From Caldanaerobacter subterraneus (lineage in GTDB: Bacteria; Bacillota; Thermoanaerobacteria; Thermoanaerobacterales; Thermoanaerobacteraceae): a stretch of 64,000 nucleotides of DNA. The stretch's first letter is position 1. Each line of letters begins with the position of its first letter. This document shows positions 17,165 through 25,211 of this stretch, piece by piece. The notes under the pieces were generated by a model that saw only the letters and a list, made by a program, of their open reading frames with translations, searched no databases and was not told the origin of the DNA. The position numbers and the translations under genes are program-made. Location: positions 25,297 through 89,296 of the forward strand of contig NZ_SLWU01000010.1 of the NCBI RefSeq assembly GCF_004345675.1. The letters are read 5' to 3'.

Positions 17165-18114
17165 CTTCCCTTCACCTTCCAACAAGCAACGTATCTCCCT
17201 GGTTCAACTTCCACAAGTGGCGGTTCATTTAAACACTCGTCACTGGCAAAAGGACACCTATCTTTAAATCTGCAACCTTCCGGTGGGTTTATAAGATTAG
17301 GGGGATGACCAGGAATTCCCTCTAACTTTTGATGTGTATGTCTAATCCCCGCATTTGGCAAAGATTTAATTAAAGCCTTTGTATACGGATGGAGAGGATT
17401 TTTCATTATCTCTTCCGTAGGACCAATCTCCACTACTTTACCTGCGTACATTATAGCTATCCTGTCCGCTATTTGATACAAAACCGCTATGTCGTGAGTA
17501 ATAAAAACTATAGAATTTACAATCTTTTCATCCCTAAATTCTTTAAACATGAGAGAAACTGCTTTCTGTGAAGAAACATCCAGCGCAGAAGTGACTTCAT
17601 CTGCTATCAAAAGGTCTGGATTTAACAAAGTAGATATTACTAAAACTAACCTTTGCTTCATTCCACCTGATAGCTCAAAAGGGTACATATTAAGTATATC
17701 TTTAGATAATTTAACCATTCTAAGCCTTTCATGTAGCCTTCCTTCTATCTCCTCGTATTTTACCCTATGCTGACCAACCAAATCCTTTATTATTCCCCCT
17801 ATTTTACGAGTTGGATTTAAAGCATCCATAGCATACTGGGGTATAAGAGAAATTTTTTTATAGCGATATTTTCTCATCTCAACAGTATTGTCAATCGGTA
17901 ATCTCTCGCCATTTAGTCTAACCTCACCAGAGACGTATTTCATTGGTGGCTTTAAAAGGATCAAGGAATTCCCCAGGGTCGACTTGCCACATCCTGATTC
18001 GCCAGCTATCCCCAGTATTTCTCTGTCATTTATCGTAAAAGTCACGTCGTCTAATGCTTTAGCGTCTCCGCGCAAAGTTTTATAATATATTTTCAAACCC
18101 TTTATCTCTACCAA
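17161..18114 (-). CDS. Opp-type ABC transporter ATPase, first subunit (OppD/DppD-like)
   Basis: About 317 residues: Walker A GESGCGKST, the oligopeptide-family Q-loop region SLIPQYAMDALNPTRKI, signature LSGGMKQR, Walker B LLIADEVTSALD, switch FITHDI, and the C-terminal extension EGCRFKDRCPFASDEC. TTG 18114 lies nine bases after GGGAGGA. A GTG at 18123, overlapping the permease stop as GTGA, is the alternative but abuts the ribosome site. It pairs with the following ATPase as a heterodimer driving the two permeases upstream. Confidence 0.93.
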   Translation of the reverse strand: MVEIKGLKIYYKTLRGDAKALDDVTFTINDREILGIAGESGCGKSTLGNSLILLKPPMKYVSGEVRLNGERLPIDNTVEMRKYRYKKISLIPQYAMDALNPTRKIGGIIKDLVGQHRVKYEEIEGRLHERLRMVKLSKDILNMYPFELSGGMKQRLVLVISTLLNPDLLIADEVTSALDVSSQKAVSLMFKEFRDEKIVNSIVFITHDIAVLYQIADRIAIMYAGKVVEIGPTEEIMKNPLHPYTKALIKSLPNAGIRHTHQKLEGIPGHPPNLINPPEGCRFKDRCPFASDECLNEPPLVEVEPGRYVACWKVKGR

Positions 18115-18119
18115 ATTGG

Positions 18120-18962
18120 TCACTCCTCCCTAAGCCTTGGATTGAATATCTCATCAAGGCCTATATTGAGAAAGTACAGCGAACTTACTATCATCGTTAT
18201 TGCCAACCCCGGAGGAATAAACCACCACCATATTCCCAATTGAATTGCATTCCACAGCACGGAGTACTGGAGCATCAATCCAAGAGAAATCCCTCTTGTA
18301 GGTCCCAAACCTATAAAATCCAGTCCCACTGCTGCAAGTATCGCACCTGCAAATTGGAGAATAAATACCATCACTACATAGGACATCATATTTGGTGCTA
18401 TTTCTTCTAAAACTATTTTTAAAGGTGGTAAAGCCGTTATCTTCGCCAGATTCACGAATTCCCTTGACTTCAAAGAAAGAGTTTGAGCTCGCACAGCCCT
18501 TGCAGTCCAAGGCCAAGCCGTCAAACCTATTATCACACTTTGAATTCCTATCCCTCTGTAAGGGAGATAAGCAGCAATTATTATAAGAAGAGCTAAAGTT
18601 GGAATCACTATCAAGATATTTGTAAGCATCATCAAAATCTCATCTATCCAGCCGCCTTTATACCCTGCTATAAAACCGATTAAAAGCCCTATTATAGTAG
18701 CTAATCCTCCTCCAAACAGCCCAATAAAAAATGTGGACCTTAACCCATATACAAACTGAGTAAAAACATCTTGACCAAAGGTGGTCGTCCCCAGCCAGTT
18801 ATCTTTATTAGGAGGCAAATTGCTCATACTCACATATTCAAGAGGATCTTTATAGTGAGAAAGGTAGGGACCAATTGTAGCCAATATCAAGAAAAAAAGC
18901 AGTATACTAAGGCCTATTTTAAATTTCGTATTTTTAAATGCAAAATACATAAACTCTTTCAT
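18120..18962 (-). CDS. Opp-type ABC transporter permease, second subunit (OppC/DppC-like)
   Basis: A 280-residue permease with a long first extracytoplasmic loop (PYLSHYKDPLEY..NWLGTTTFGQDVF, the OppC hallmark) and about six helices. The ATPase-contacting EAA loop is RAVRAQTLSLKSREFVNLAKITALPPLKIVLEEIAPN. The start overlaps the stop of the upstream permease as ATGA. It is part of the oligosaccharide/oligopeptide-type importer. Confidence 0.94.
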   Translation of the reverse strand: MKEFMYFAFKNTKFKIGLSILLFFLILATIGPYLSHYKDPLEYVSMSNLPPNKDNWLGTTTFGQDVFTQFVYGLRSTFFIGLFGGGLATIIGLLIGFIAGYKGGWIDEILMMLTNILIVIPTLALLIIIAAYLPYRGIGIQSVIIGLTAWPWTARAVRAQTLSLKSREFVNLAKITALPPLKIVLEEIAPNMMSYVVMVFILQFAGAILAAVGLDFIGLGPTRGISLGLMLQYSVLWNAIQLGIWWWFIPPGLAITMIVSSLYFLNIGLDEIFNPRLREE

Positions 18963-19951
18963 ACATTTTCTCCTCCAAGTCCTAGTCTGATCCTTGGATC
19001 AACTATCATATAAAGTATGTCTACCAGAAAGTTAGCAAGTAATACCCCAATGATTATGAATAAAAACACTCCTTGGACCAAAAAATAATCCTGGTTTAAT
19101 ATTCCTTGCAACAATATATATCCCATTCCTGGATAAGCAAAAACTACCTCTGTCGCTATGGAACCTGCGACAATTGTACCCAATTGAAGAGCCAAACCAG
19201 TAATCTGTGGAAGTATAGCATTTTTAAAAGCGTATCGCCTTATAAGCCCTTCGGATGCACCTAGAGCTTCTAAATACCTTGAATAATTCGCTTCAAGCTC
19301 ATATATTATCAAGTTTCTCATGCCTATTGCCCAACCGCCAATTTGCACAATAAATAAAGACAAGAAAGGTAATATCCAGTGCTTTAAGAAGTCTGCTACA
19401 AACTGCCACGACCAATTAGGTCTCATGCTAAAACTGTAAGCACCTGCAATTGGAAAAATCCCTAATAGGACGCCAAAAGCCCACGCTAAAAGTATTCCAA
19501 GCCACATATATGGAATTGAAGTGATAATATAAAATACAGGTAACATACTGGAATCAAGGCTCCTGTGCCTTGCTGCTGCAGCCCCTATATAGTTCCCCAC
19601 TATCCAGCTCAAAAGAATAGAGGGCAGCAAAACTACAAGTGTATAAGGTATGGCCTGAGCGATAACTGATAAAACAGGTTTAGGATATAGATATATGCTT
19701 ATACCCAAATCACCTTTAAATATAGCCATCCAGAAATTCAGATACTGCTTCCACAAAGGCAAATCCAATCCAAAAGCTTTAATCAAATATCCATACATTA
19801 CTTTTGCCGACTCTGGTAACCCCGAAAATCTTGATACTAATACAAGAATGGGGTCCCCAGGCATAAACCTGGGGATCAGCCAGTCGATTGTCACTGCAAA
19901 AAAGAAAGTCAAAATGTAGATGTACAATTTCTTAATCAAATACCGTAACAT
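18959..19951 (-). CDS. Opp-type ABC transporter permease, first subunit (OppB/DppB-like)
   Basis: A 330-residue permease with six helices. The RFMPGDPI segment after the first helix is the OppB/DppB signature, and the EAA loop is YSRYLEALGASEGLIRRYAFKNAILPQITGLA. ATG 19951 has GGGGGT upstream. It lies 17 bases after the binding-lipoprotein gene and overlaps the next permease gene by four bases. Confidence 0.94.
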   Translation of the reverse strand: MLRYLIKKLYIYILTFFFAVTIDWLIPRFMPGDPILVLVSRFSGLPESAKVMYGYLIKAFGLDLPLWKQYLNFWMAIFKGDLGISIYLYPKPVLSVIAQAIPYTLVVLLPSILLSWIVGNYIGAAAARHRSLDSSMLPVFYIITSIPYMWLGILLAWAFGVLLGIFPIAGAYSFSMRPNWSWQFVADFLKHWILPFLSLFIVQIGGWAIGMRNLIIYELEANYSRYLEALGASEGLIRRYAFKNAILPQITGLALQLGTIVAGSIATEVVFAYPGMGYILLQGILNQDYFLVQGVFLFIIIGVLLANFLVDILYMIVDPRIRLGLGGENV

Positions 19952-19968
19952 CTATATACCCCCATTTA

Positions 19969-21720
19969 TTATTGCGAAGCTTTCGGTTTTATTTTCATCA
20001 TCATCATTGTACCGCCTGTCTGCCATCTGCCTCCCCAAGTTACTGGGTAAGCATATGGGTCATGTTCTGTTGGCCAATTTTCCCATGCTGCATTTGATGC
20101 CTGGAACCAGAGACCATTGTACCAAAGCGGTATGGCCGGTATGTTCTTTAAGAATACTTCTTCCAATTTTGAAGCAGCCTTTTTAGCTTCATCTGTTCCA
20201 GGTTTTGCTTCATTTAAAGCTGCCACCATATCCTGCAACCCTTCTACATCAAAGCGCCCAAAGTTACCATTGTATTGAGCATCTCCTGTTATAGGATTGA
20301 AGAGCCAGTTGTAAAGCGTCCATGGTGTTGAGGTTACTTGGCTTCCGAAGTTGTTGAAAGATAAATCAAATGTCCCTTTAGTTAAATCTTCCCAATATTT
20401 GCTATAATCAGGGAATTTTGCTTCTGCATCAATTCCTACAGCCTTTAACTGGTCTGCAACAATCTTAGCTGCTTCCATCCAGTCAGTCCAACCATACGGA
20501 ACGCTAATTTCTAATTTAAACTTCTTGCCATCTGGAGTTGTCCTCACTCCATCGTTACCCAATTTAAATCCTGCAGCATCCAAAATCGCTTTTGCTTTAT
20601 TAGGATCATAGCTAAATCCATACTGTGAAACTACGTTCTTATCATAATATTCTTCCCAAGACTTAGCAGGCACAAAACCTAGAGGATTTGAAGGTTCAAC
20701 CTGATTTTCGTACACCTTTTCAGCTATTACTTTTGGATTTATAGCATAAGCCATGGCGCGTCTTAGTTCTACATTGCTAAGAGGTTCTTTAGTCACATTG
20801 ATAAACATAAACACTGTATTATCAGGAATCATGTATGGTGGATTGTCATAGAAAGTCGTTATTCCATAATTAGCTTTTAACGTCGGTATACCAGGGAGGA
20901 AGAAATTACTTACATCCAGTTCTCCTTTCATCAACATTCCGAGAGCTACGTTATTACTTGGAACAATTAAGTACACTATTCTCTTAGGTTGTGGAGTAAG
21001 TCCCAGAGCTTTTATACCCCACCAGTTATCATTTCTCTTATATACCATGCGGTCATTGCTGTAAGTATCAAATAAGTAAGGTCCTGAACCAATTGCCTTT
21101 TCATTAGCACCATTCAGCAAATCATCTTTAGATTTATTCTGCCAAATATGTTTTGGTATAATAGGAATTTGATATAAGTTATATTGCCATTCGTGATAAT
21201 GGGAAGTTGAAAATTTAAATACCACAGTCTTATTATCAGGAGTATCTACAGATTGCAACCATTGCCACATTGGGCTATAATAGATTTCAGGGTGTTCTTT
21301 TGCTATTTCAAAAGTGAATTTTACATCCTCTGAAGTCAAAGGCTGACCATCTGACCAAGTAAGTCCATCTCTTAATGTTACTTGATAAGTATTATCAGAG
21401 GTCCATTCACCTTTTTCGGCTAACCATGGAATGAATTCGTTTTTAAGCGGGTCATAATTAAACAAAGTTTCGTAAATCAATCCTACTGTACCTGTTACTG
21501 CATTCCATGGTGTAAGCGGATTCCAGTTGCTCGGTGGTGCCCACAATCCGCCTCCAGCATAAAGAGTTTCATTTCTCTGATAGGTAGTTTCTTGGGCAGG
21601 TTGCTGGGCTGTTTCACTTTGCTGGGTTTTATCAGCTGCTTCCTGGCTCTTTTGTCCACAGCCTGCCAGTGCACCCGTCACCAACATTAAAACCAATAAT
21701 ACACTTAAGAGCCTTCGCAC
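19969..21720 (-). CDS. Extracellular solute-binding lipoprotein of the Opp/Dpp family, probable beta-glycan oligosaccharide binder
   Basis: A 583-residue family-5 binding lipoprotein: signal ending LAGC, a Ser/Gln/Thr linker, then the characteristic NWNPLTPWNAVTG, LAEKGEWTSDNTYQVTLRDGLTWSDGQPLTSEDVKFTFE and later ELRRAMAYAINPKVIAEKV. GTG 21720 has GGGGG upstream. Family-5 proteins bind peptides or, in Thermotogales and related thermophiles, cello- and manno-oligosaccharides. The co-transcribed beta-mannosidase and beta-glucosidase support a sugar ligand. The ligand itself is inferred. Confidence 0.9.
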   Translation of the reverse strand: MRRLLSVLLVLMLVTGALAGCGQKSQEAADKTQQSETAQQPAQETTYQRNETLYAGGGLWAPPSNWNPLTPWNAVTGTVGLIYETLFNYDPLKNEFIPWLAEKGEWTSDNTYQVTLRDGLTWSDGQPLTSEDVKFTFEIAKEHPEIYYSPMWQWLQSVDTPDNKTVVFKFSTSHYHEWQYNLYQIPIIPKHIWQNKSKDDLLNGANEKAIGSGPYLFDTYSNDRMVYKRNDNWWGIKALGLTPQPKRIVYLIVPSNNVALGMLMKGELDVSNFFLPGIPTLKANYGITTFYDNPPYMIPDNTVFMFINVTKEPLSNVELRRAMAYAINPKVIAEKVYENQVEPSNPLGFVPAKSWEEYYDKNVVSQYGFSYDPNKAKAILDAAGFKLGNDGVRTTPDGKKFKLEISVPYGWTDWMEAAKIVADQLKAVGIDAEAKFPDYSKYWEDLTKGTFDLSFNNFGSQVTSTPWTLYNWLFNPITGDAQYNGNFGRFDVEGLQDMVAALNEAKPGTDEAKKAASKLEEVFLKNIPAIPLWYNGLWFQASNAAWENWPTEHDPYAYPVTWGGRWQTGGTMMMMKIKPKASQ

Positions 21721-21812
21721 CTCACAATCCCCCTTTTGAAATAGTTTTCAAAGTCTATAAATTTTTTAAATATACCTTTTCTTTTTATCACCCCTTTCTC
21801 AATTTTTAGATT

Positions 21813-21833
21813 AAAAAGGCTTTAAGCCTTTTT
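21813..21833 (-). terminator. Hairpin between lacI and the binding-lipoprotein gene
   Basis: AAAAAGGC and GCCTTTTT pair with a five-base loop. It can terminate the lacI transcript. It also falls right at the expected 5' end of the transporter transcript, so it may stabilise or attenuate that mRNA. Confidence 0.65.
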
Positions 21834-21842
21834 ATACCATAT

Positions 21843-21873
21843 ATTATACAAAAATCCAATAAACACGTGTTTA
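21843..21873 (-). promoter_or_regulatory. Promoter of the oligosaccharide transporter operon with an overlapping LacI-type operator
   Basis: A perfect 14-base palindrome TAAACACGTGTTTA occupies 21860-21873. On the minus strand a TATAAT -10 lies at 21843-21848, which puts the palindrome over the -35 region. The same AACACGTGTTTAC string recurs upstream of lacI. LacI-family operators are palindromes centred on CG, as here. Confidence 0.72.
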
Positions 21874-21904
21874 CAAAAGAGTATAGAAACAAAAATGTTG
21901 ACCT

Positions 21905-22990
21905 TCATCTTGATAAAAGATATTCTTTCTTTTCATTTTCTTCTTTTATCTCAATTCTTTTACAAGATTCTCTTTCTACCAGTTTTACAGGTACTACAAA
22001 TTTAGCTTTAATTGCTATCTCTTCCTCGACTGACCTAATAAGATTTTCTACTGCTAACTCTGCCATTTGCAATAAAGAAACGCTCATCGTCGTTAAAGCA
22101 GGTTTCAAATAGCGAGATATAGTAATATCATCAAAACCAATTATAGAAACATCATCTGGAATTTTGTATCCCATCTCTTCTAAAGCCTGCATAGCTCCTA
22201 TAGCCATCTGATCATTTGAAGCAAAAATCGCCGTGGGTTTTGCTTTTTTGAATAATTTATATGCAGCCTTATAACCGCTTTCTTCAACAAAATCCCCTTT
22301 TACTACCAGACTACTTTTAAATGGAATTCCCGCTTCTTTCAATGCTTTCTTGTATCCTTCTAATCTTGCAAAACCAGAGAGCTTTTCCATATCACCTGTT
22401 ATATGGGCAATTTCCCTGTGACCCAGACTTATCAAGTACTTTGTAGCTTCATAGGCTCCAGTCACATTATCCATGTTGACTATGATACTTTTATTGAATG
22501 GGTCATTCTCATCATCTCTTATTTCCTGGTCAATCACTGCCGTCTTAAGCCCTGCCTCAATAAGATTTTTTATTTCGGGGTCATCATTTTTTACACCAAT
22601 AAAAATTGCTCCATTGATAGTCTTATTGTAAAAGACTTCCCTCACTTTTTTATAATCTTTCGGTTTATAAACAGTAATGACAAGAACATTATATCCTAGC
22701 TGATTTGCAAAATCGATAACCGCAGTTGTAAAAGGTCCAAAGTAAACATTGTCATAAACCTTATGAATATCACTATTCCTCTTCAAATCTACAATCACAA
22801 GGCCAATCGTCTTAGAGCTTTTTCCTCTCAACATGCGAGCTGAAGCATGAGGAACATAGTTATATTCCTTAATAGCTTTTAACACTTTTTCCTTAGTTTC
22901 AGGCGAAACATTGGGATAATTATTTATGACTCTTGACACAGTACTGCGAGACACACCGGCAATCCTAGCAATGTCTTTGCTATTAATCAT
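21905..22990 (-). CDS. LacI-family transcriptional regulator of the beta-glycan locus
   Basis: A 361-residue regulator. The LacI HTH at residues 3-25 (SKDIARIAGVSRSTVSRVINNYPNVS) is followed by the hinge helix YVPHASARMLRGKSS and a periplasmic-binding-like sensor domain (TAIFASNDQMAIGAMQALEEMGYKIPDDVSIIGFDD). ATG 22990 has GAGGAG upstream. It lies just upstream of the transporter operon and both have the same operator string, so it is the likely local repressor responding to an imported sugar. The inducer is unknown. Confidence 0.93.
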   Translation of the reverse strand: MINSKDIARIAGVSRSTVSRVINNYPNVSPETKEKVLKAIKEYNYVPHASARMLRGKSSKTIGLVIVDLKRNSDIHKVYDNVYFGPFTTAVIDFANQLGYNVLVITVYKPKDYKKVREVFYNKTINGAIFIGVKNDDPEIKNLIEAGLKTAVIDQEIRDDENDPFNKSIIVNMDNVTGAYEATKYLISLGHREIAHITGDMEKLSGFARLEGYKKALKEAGIPFKSSLVVKGDFVEESGYKAAYKLFKKAKPTAIFASNDQMAIGAMQALEEMGYKIPDDVSIIGFDDITISRYLKPALTTMSVSLLQMAELAVENLIRSVEEEIAIKAKFVVPVKLVERESCKRIEIKEENEKKEYLLSR

Positions 22991-23026
22991 AACAATTCTC
23001 CTCTATTTCTATATTGTTTGTTATAG

Positions 23027-23094
23027 ATTATAGAGTAACTTTTCGCATTTTTCAACAAAAACTCTTAAAATAAATTTCATGAACACGTGTTTAC
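23027..23094 (-). promoter_or_regulatory. lacI promoter with upstream operator copy
   Basis: On the minus strand, TTGAAA (23050-23055) and TATAAT (23027-23032) are 17 bases apart. About 27 bases upstream, AACACGTGTTTAC occupies 23082-23094, the same 13-base string as in the transporter promoter. Autoregulation is inferred. Confidence 0.72.
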
Positions 23095-23182
23095 GAGATA
23101 ATTATATATTACCCCTTACCTAAAAGTCAATATGGTTTTTGTATTTTCATGTATTTTCAAATTGTCAGACATCTTATAACTT

Positions 23183-23211
23183 GCAAGGGGATAAGAATTT
23201 TATCCCCTTGC
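23183..23211 (-). terminator. Terminator of the permuted NlpC/P60-like gene
   Basis: GCAAGGGGATAA and TTATCCCCTTGC form a perfect 12-base-pair stem with a five-base loop. It includes the last codons and stop of the gene. The following T run is weak. Confidence 0.6.
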
Positions 23212-23940
23212 GTACTCAAACACCTCTGTATATTCGCTCATGAAAATATCTATAGGGAGCACCCAGTAACCTCCATTGTAGTCTATGTCTATCCCTGCAA
23301 TTTCATAATATCCTCTCCATGGAACCAAAGAACAGTACCAGGCTGTAGGGTTGTTTTTATGGGCGCTCCAGTAATACCTTTCTCCTACGTGTTTTGAAAG
23401 TTCTTCAACTATTTCAATCCTCTGTTTGAAAGTTGTCCCTGGAACAAAAAGCCCCCATGCTTCTCCAAAATTTTCGTAATAAAACCGAATAGATTCGTAT
23501 ATTACTCCTTTGTCAGGTTCTGCAGTGAGCAAACACTCATCATCAATACTTCCATGATATCTTCTGCTGTCAAATATAGCAGCATGCCTTATAGCTCCCT
23601 GTATGTGAAAGCCCAGACTTGTCGCAAGTACTATATCTCCAATAGTGAATTTTTCAAAAGAAAGCCTGTTTGTGTAAACCTTCTTCTTATTAGACTTTCC
23701 AGGAATTCTTAATCCAAATACCTCTTCATAGTCTATTTCTTTCATAAGTTCATACAAACTCATCTTATAGCTTTTTTCTTGCCATTCTTCATCATAAGGT
23801 TTAGAAATCATTATTAGGTTTCCAATTTTTAAAAAACGGTGATAAAACTTTTCTTTTGGTATAATGCTTCTTCTTTTGATTTCTTCTTTATACTGAAATT
23901 CTAACAAATCGATCCCTTTGTATTTCCTAACCTCCTCCAT
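23200..23940 (-). CDS. Permuted NlpC/P60-like (YiiX/papain-fold) protein without signal peptide
   Basis: A 246-residue protein. Residues ~100-130 read GDIVLATSLGFHIQGAIRHAAIFD and residues ~200-215 AWYCSLVPWRGY. The order GDIV...H then YCS-LVW matches the circularly permuted NlpC/P60 papain-like families (YiiX/LRAT type), with His in RHAAIFD and Cys in WYCSLV as the probable catalytic pair. There is no signal peptide or membrane segment, so it appears cytoplasmic, unusual for a wall hydrolase. ATG 23940 has GGAG upstream. It stands alone between lacI and the divergent ferredoxin gene. Substrate unknown; an acyl or amide bond is inferred. Confidence 0.7.
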   Translation of the reverse strand: MEEVRKYKGIDLLEFQYKEEIKRRSIIPKEKFYHRFLKIGNLIMISKPYDEEWQEKSYKMSLYELMKEIDYEEVFGLRIPGKSNKKKVYTNRLSFEKFTIGDIVLATSLGFHIQGAIRHAAIFDSRRYHGSIDDECLLTAEPDKGVIYESIRFYYENFGEAWGLFVPGTTFKQRIEIVEELSKHVGERYYWSAHKNNPTAWYCSLVPWRGYYEIAGIDIDYNGGYWVLPIDIFMSEYTEVFEYARG

Positions 23941-24132
23941 TTATACATCATCTCCTTTTGTAATAACATAATGTGCCCTACTTTCCCGTATGTGCCTGTC
24001 CTAAGTTTTTACAAAAAATTATTAGCTTTGACCTATGGATAATATAAAAATAACTGATGCATTTTAAATTGCATTATATGTAAAAAAGGTTTAAAATTAG
24101 GGTGTAAGCCCTAAAAAATTTGAGGTGATAGA

Positions 24133-24378
24133 ATGACTGATGTCAATATTTTTAAGCCAGGAGCTGAGATAACAATAGACGACAAAAAGTGCATAGGTTG
24201 TAGAAGATGTGTAGAAGTATGCCCTGAAGATGTATATGAACTTGTAAAGAGGGAAGGAGAAACGAATCCGAACAGAGAATACAAATCTATAGCCTTATAT
24301 CCTGAAAAGTGCATACTATGCCTTTCTTGTTTGGAAATCTGCCCGACTAATGCCATATATATTTTTGGCAAACAATAG
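24133..24378 (+). CDS. Two-[4Fe-4S] ferredoxin-like protein
   Basis: An 81-residue protein with two CxxCxxCxxxCP motifs: CIGCRRCVEVCP and CILCLSCLEICP. Each binds a [4Fe-4S] cluster. ATG 24133 has GAGGTG upstream. It is followed after 12 bases by a DUF169 gene, so the two are co-transcribed, and the ferredoxin probably passes electrons to or within a complex with the DUF169 protein. Confidence 0.93.
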   Translation: MTDVNIFKPGAEITIDDKKCIGCRRCVEVCPEDVYELVKREGETNPNREYKSIALYPEKCILCLSCLEICPTNAIYIFGKQ

Positions 24379-24390
24379 GAGGTTGTTAAA

Positions 24391-25185
24391 ATGGCCGGTC
24401 CACTTTTAGAAGAGCAACTCATAAAGCCAAAACATGACTGGAAAGACTTAACTTCAAAAATAGTAAAAAAATTAAAGCTAAAATATGAACCTGTAGGTGT
24501 ATTTTTGGTACCATCTGTTCACAAAGAAAGGTATGAGAAGTTTTTTGAAGATATCCCAAGGCCCAATGGCAGATTAACTTACTGCCAGGCGGTTGAAACA
24601 GTAAGAGGTTCAACAAATTACTCTGGATTACCTGAACCGCCTGATGCTTTAAGGCTTAAGGCAGAAGATTTTATGTGCGCTGCAGGAGCTGCAAATCTTG
24701 GACTATACGATTTGCCTGAACCTATTAAAAACGGGGAAAGAGATTTTTTGCTAAGAAGATTTTATTCATTAGAAACTTCAAGAATAACAAGAGAGAAAAT
24801 ACCAAGACTAGAACCTGGAAGCATTTCCGAAGTTATCGTATTTAAACTTCCAAAAGCTCCTGTAGAGCCACAGGTGGTGTTAATGTTTGGAGTACCAGCA
24901 CAAATACTCGCTTTAGAAGGGCATTATCTGATGAAAAAAGGCGGGAGGCTTAATATAGACTTACTTGGAACCTGTGGAGTATGTTCTGAAATGACAGTAT
25001 CCCCTCTTGTGAATAGAAAAATGAACTTCTCCCTTCTCTGTGGCGGTGCAAGAGCCCATGCCTTTCACGACCCAACAGAAATGGGAGCAGGTATACCCGC
25101 TGAAGAATTCCCTGACTTGGTAGAAAACCTTCTAAATAGGCAAAACATCCCAATGAGACAGACGTTGCCTGAAAATTTAAGATAA
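24391..25185 (+). CDS. DUF169 family protein
   Basis: A 264-residue soluble protein recognisable as DUF169: KLKYEPVGVFLV near the N-terminus, YCQAVETVRGS, the central FKLPKAPVEPQVVLMFG, and a C-terminal Cys motif GTCGVCSEMTVSPLVNRKMNFSLLCGGAR. ATG 24391 has GGAGG upstream. The several conserved Cys and the adjacent ferredoxin suggest a redox or metal cofactor role. No enzymatic function is established for the family to my knowledge. Confidence 0.88.
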   Translation: MAGPLLEEQLIKPKHDWKDLTSKIVKKLKLKYEPVGVFLVPSVHKERYEKFFEDIPRPNGRLTYCQAVETVRGSTNYSGLPEPPDALRLKAEDFMCAAGAANLGLYDLPEPIKNGERDFLLRRFYSLETSRITREKIPRLEPGSISEVIVFKLPKAPVEPQVVLMFGVPAQILALEGHYLMKKGGRLNIDLLGTCGVCSEMTVSPLVNRKMNFSLLCGGARAHAFHDPTEMGAGIPAEEFPDLVENLLNRQNIPMRQTLPENLR

Positions 25186-25209
25186 AAATCCTGCTCTCGC
25201 AGGATTTTT
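25184..25209. terminator. Bidirectional terminator between the DUF169 and dus genes
   Basis: AAAAATCCTGC and GCAGGATTTTT pair with a TCTC loop. A and T runs on both sides suit both convergent genes. Confidence 0.92.
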
Positions 25210-25211
25210 TA

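Noticed and set aside
16226..21720. Calling the Opp-type genes a peptide transporter
   Set aside because: The family alone allows it, but co-transcription with beta-mannosidase and beta-glucosidase and shared LacI operators make oligosaccharide uptake more likely.
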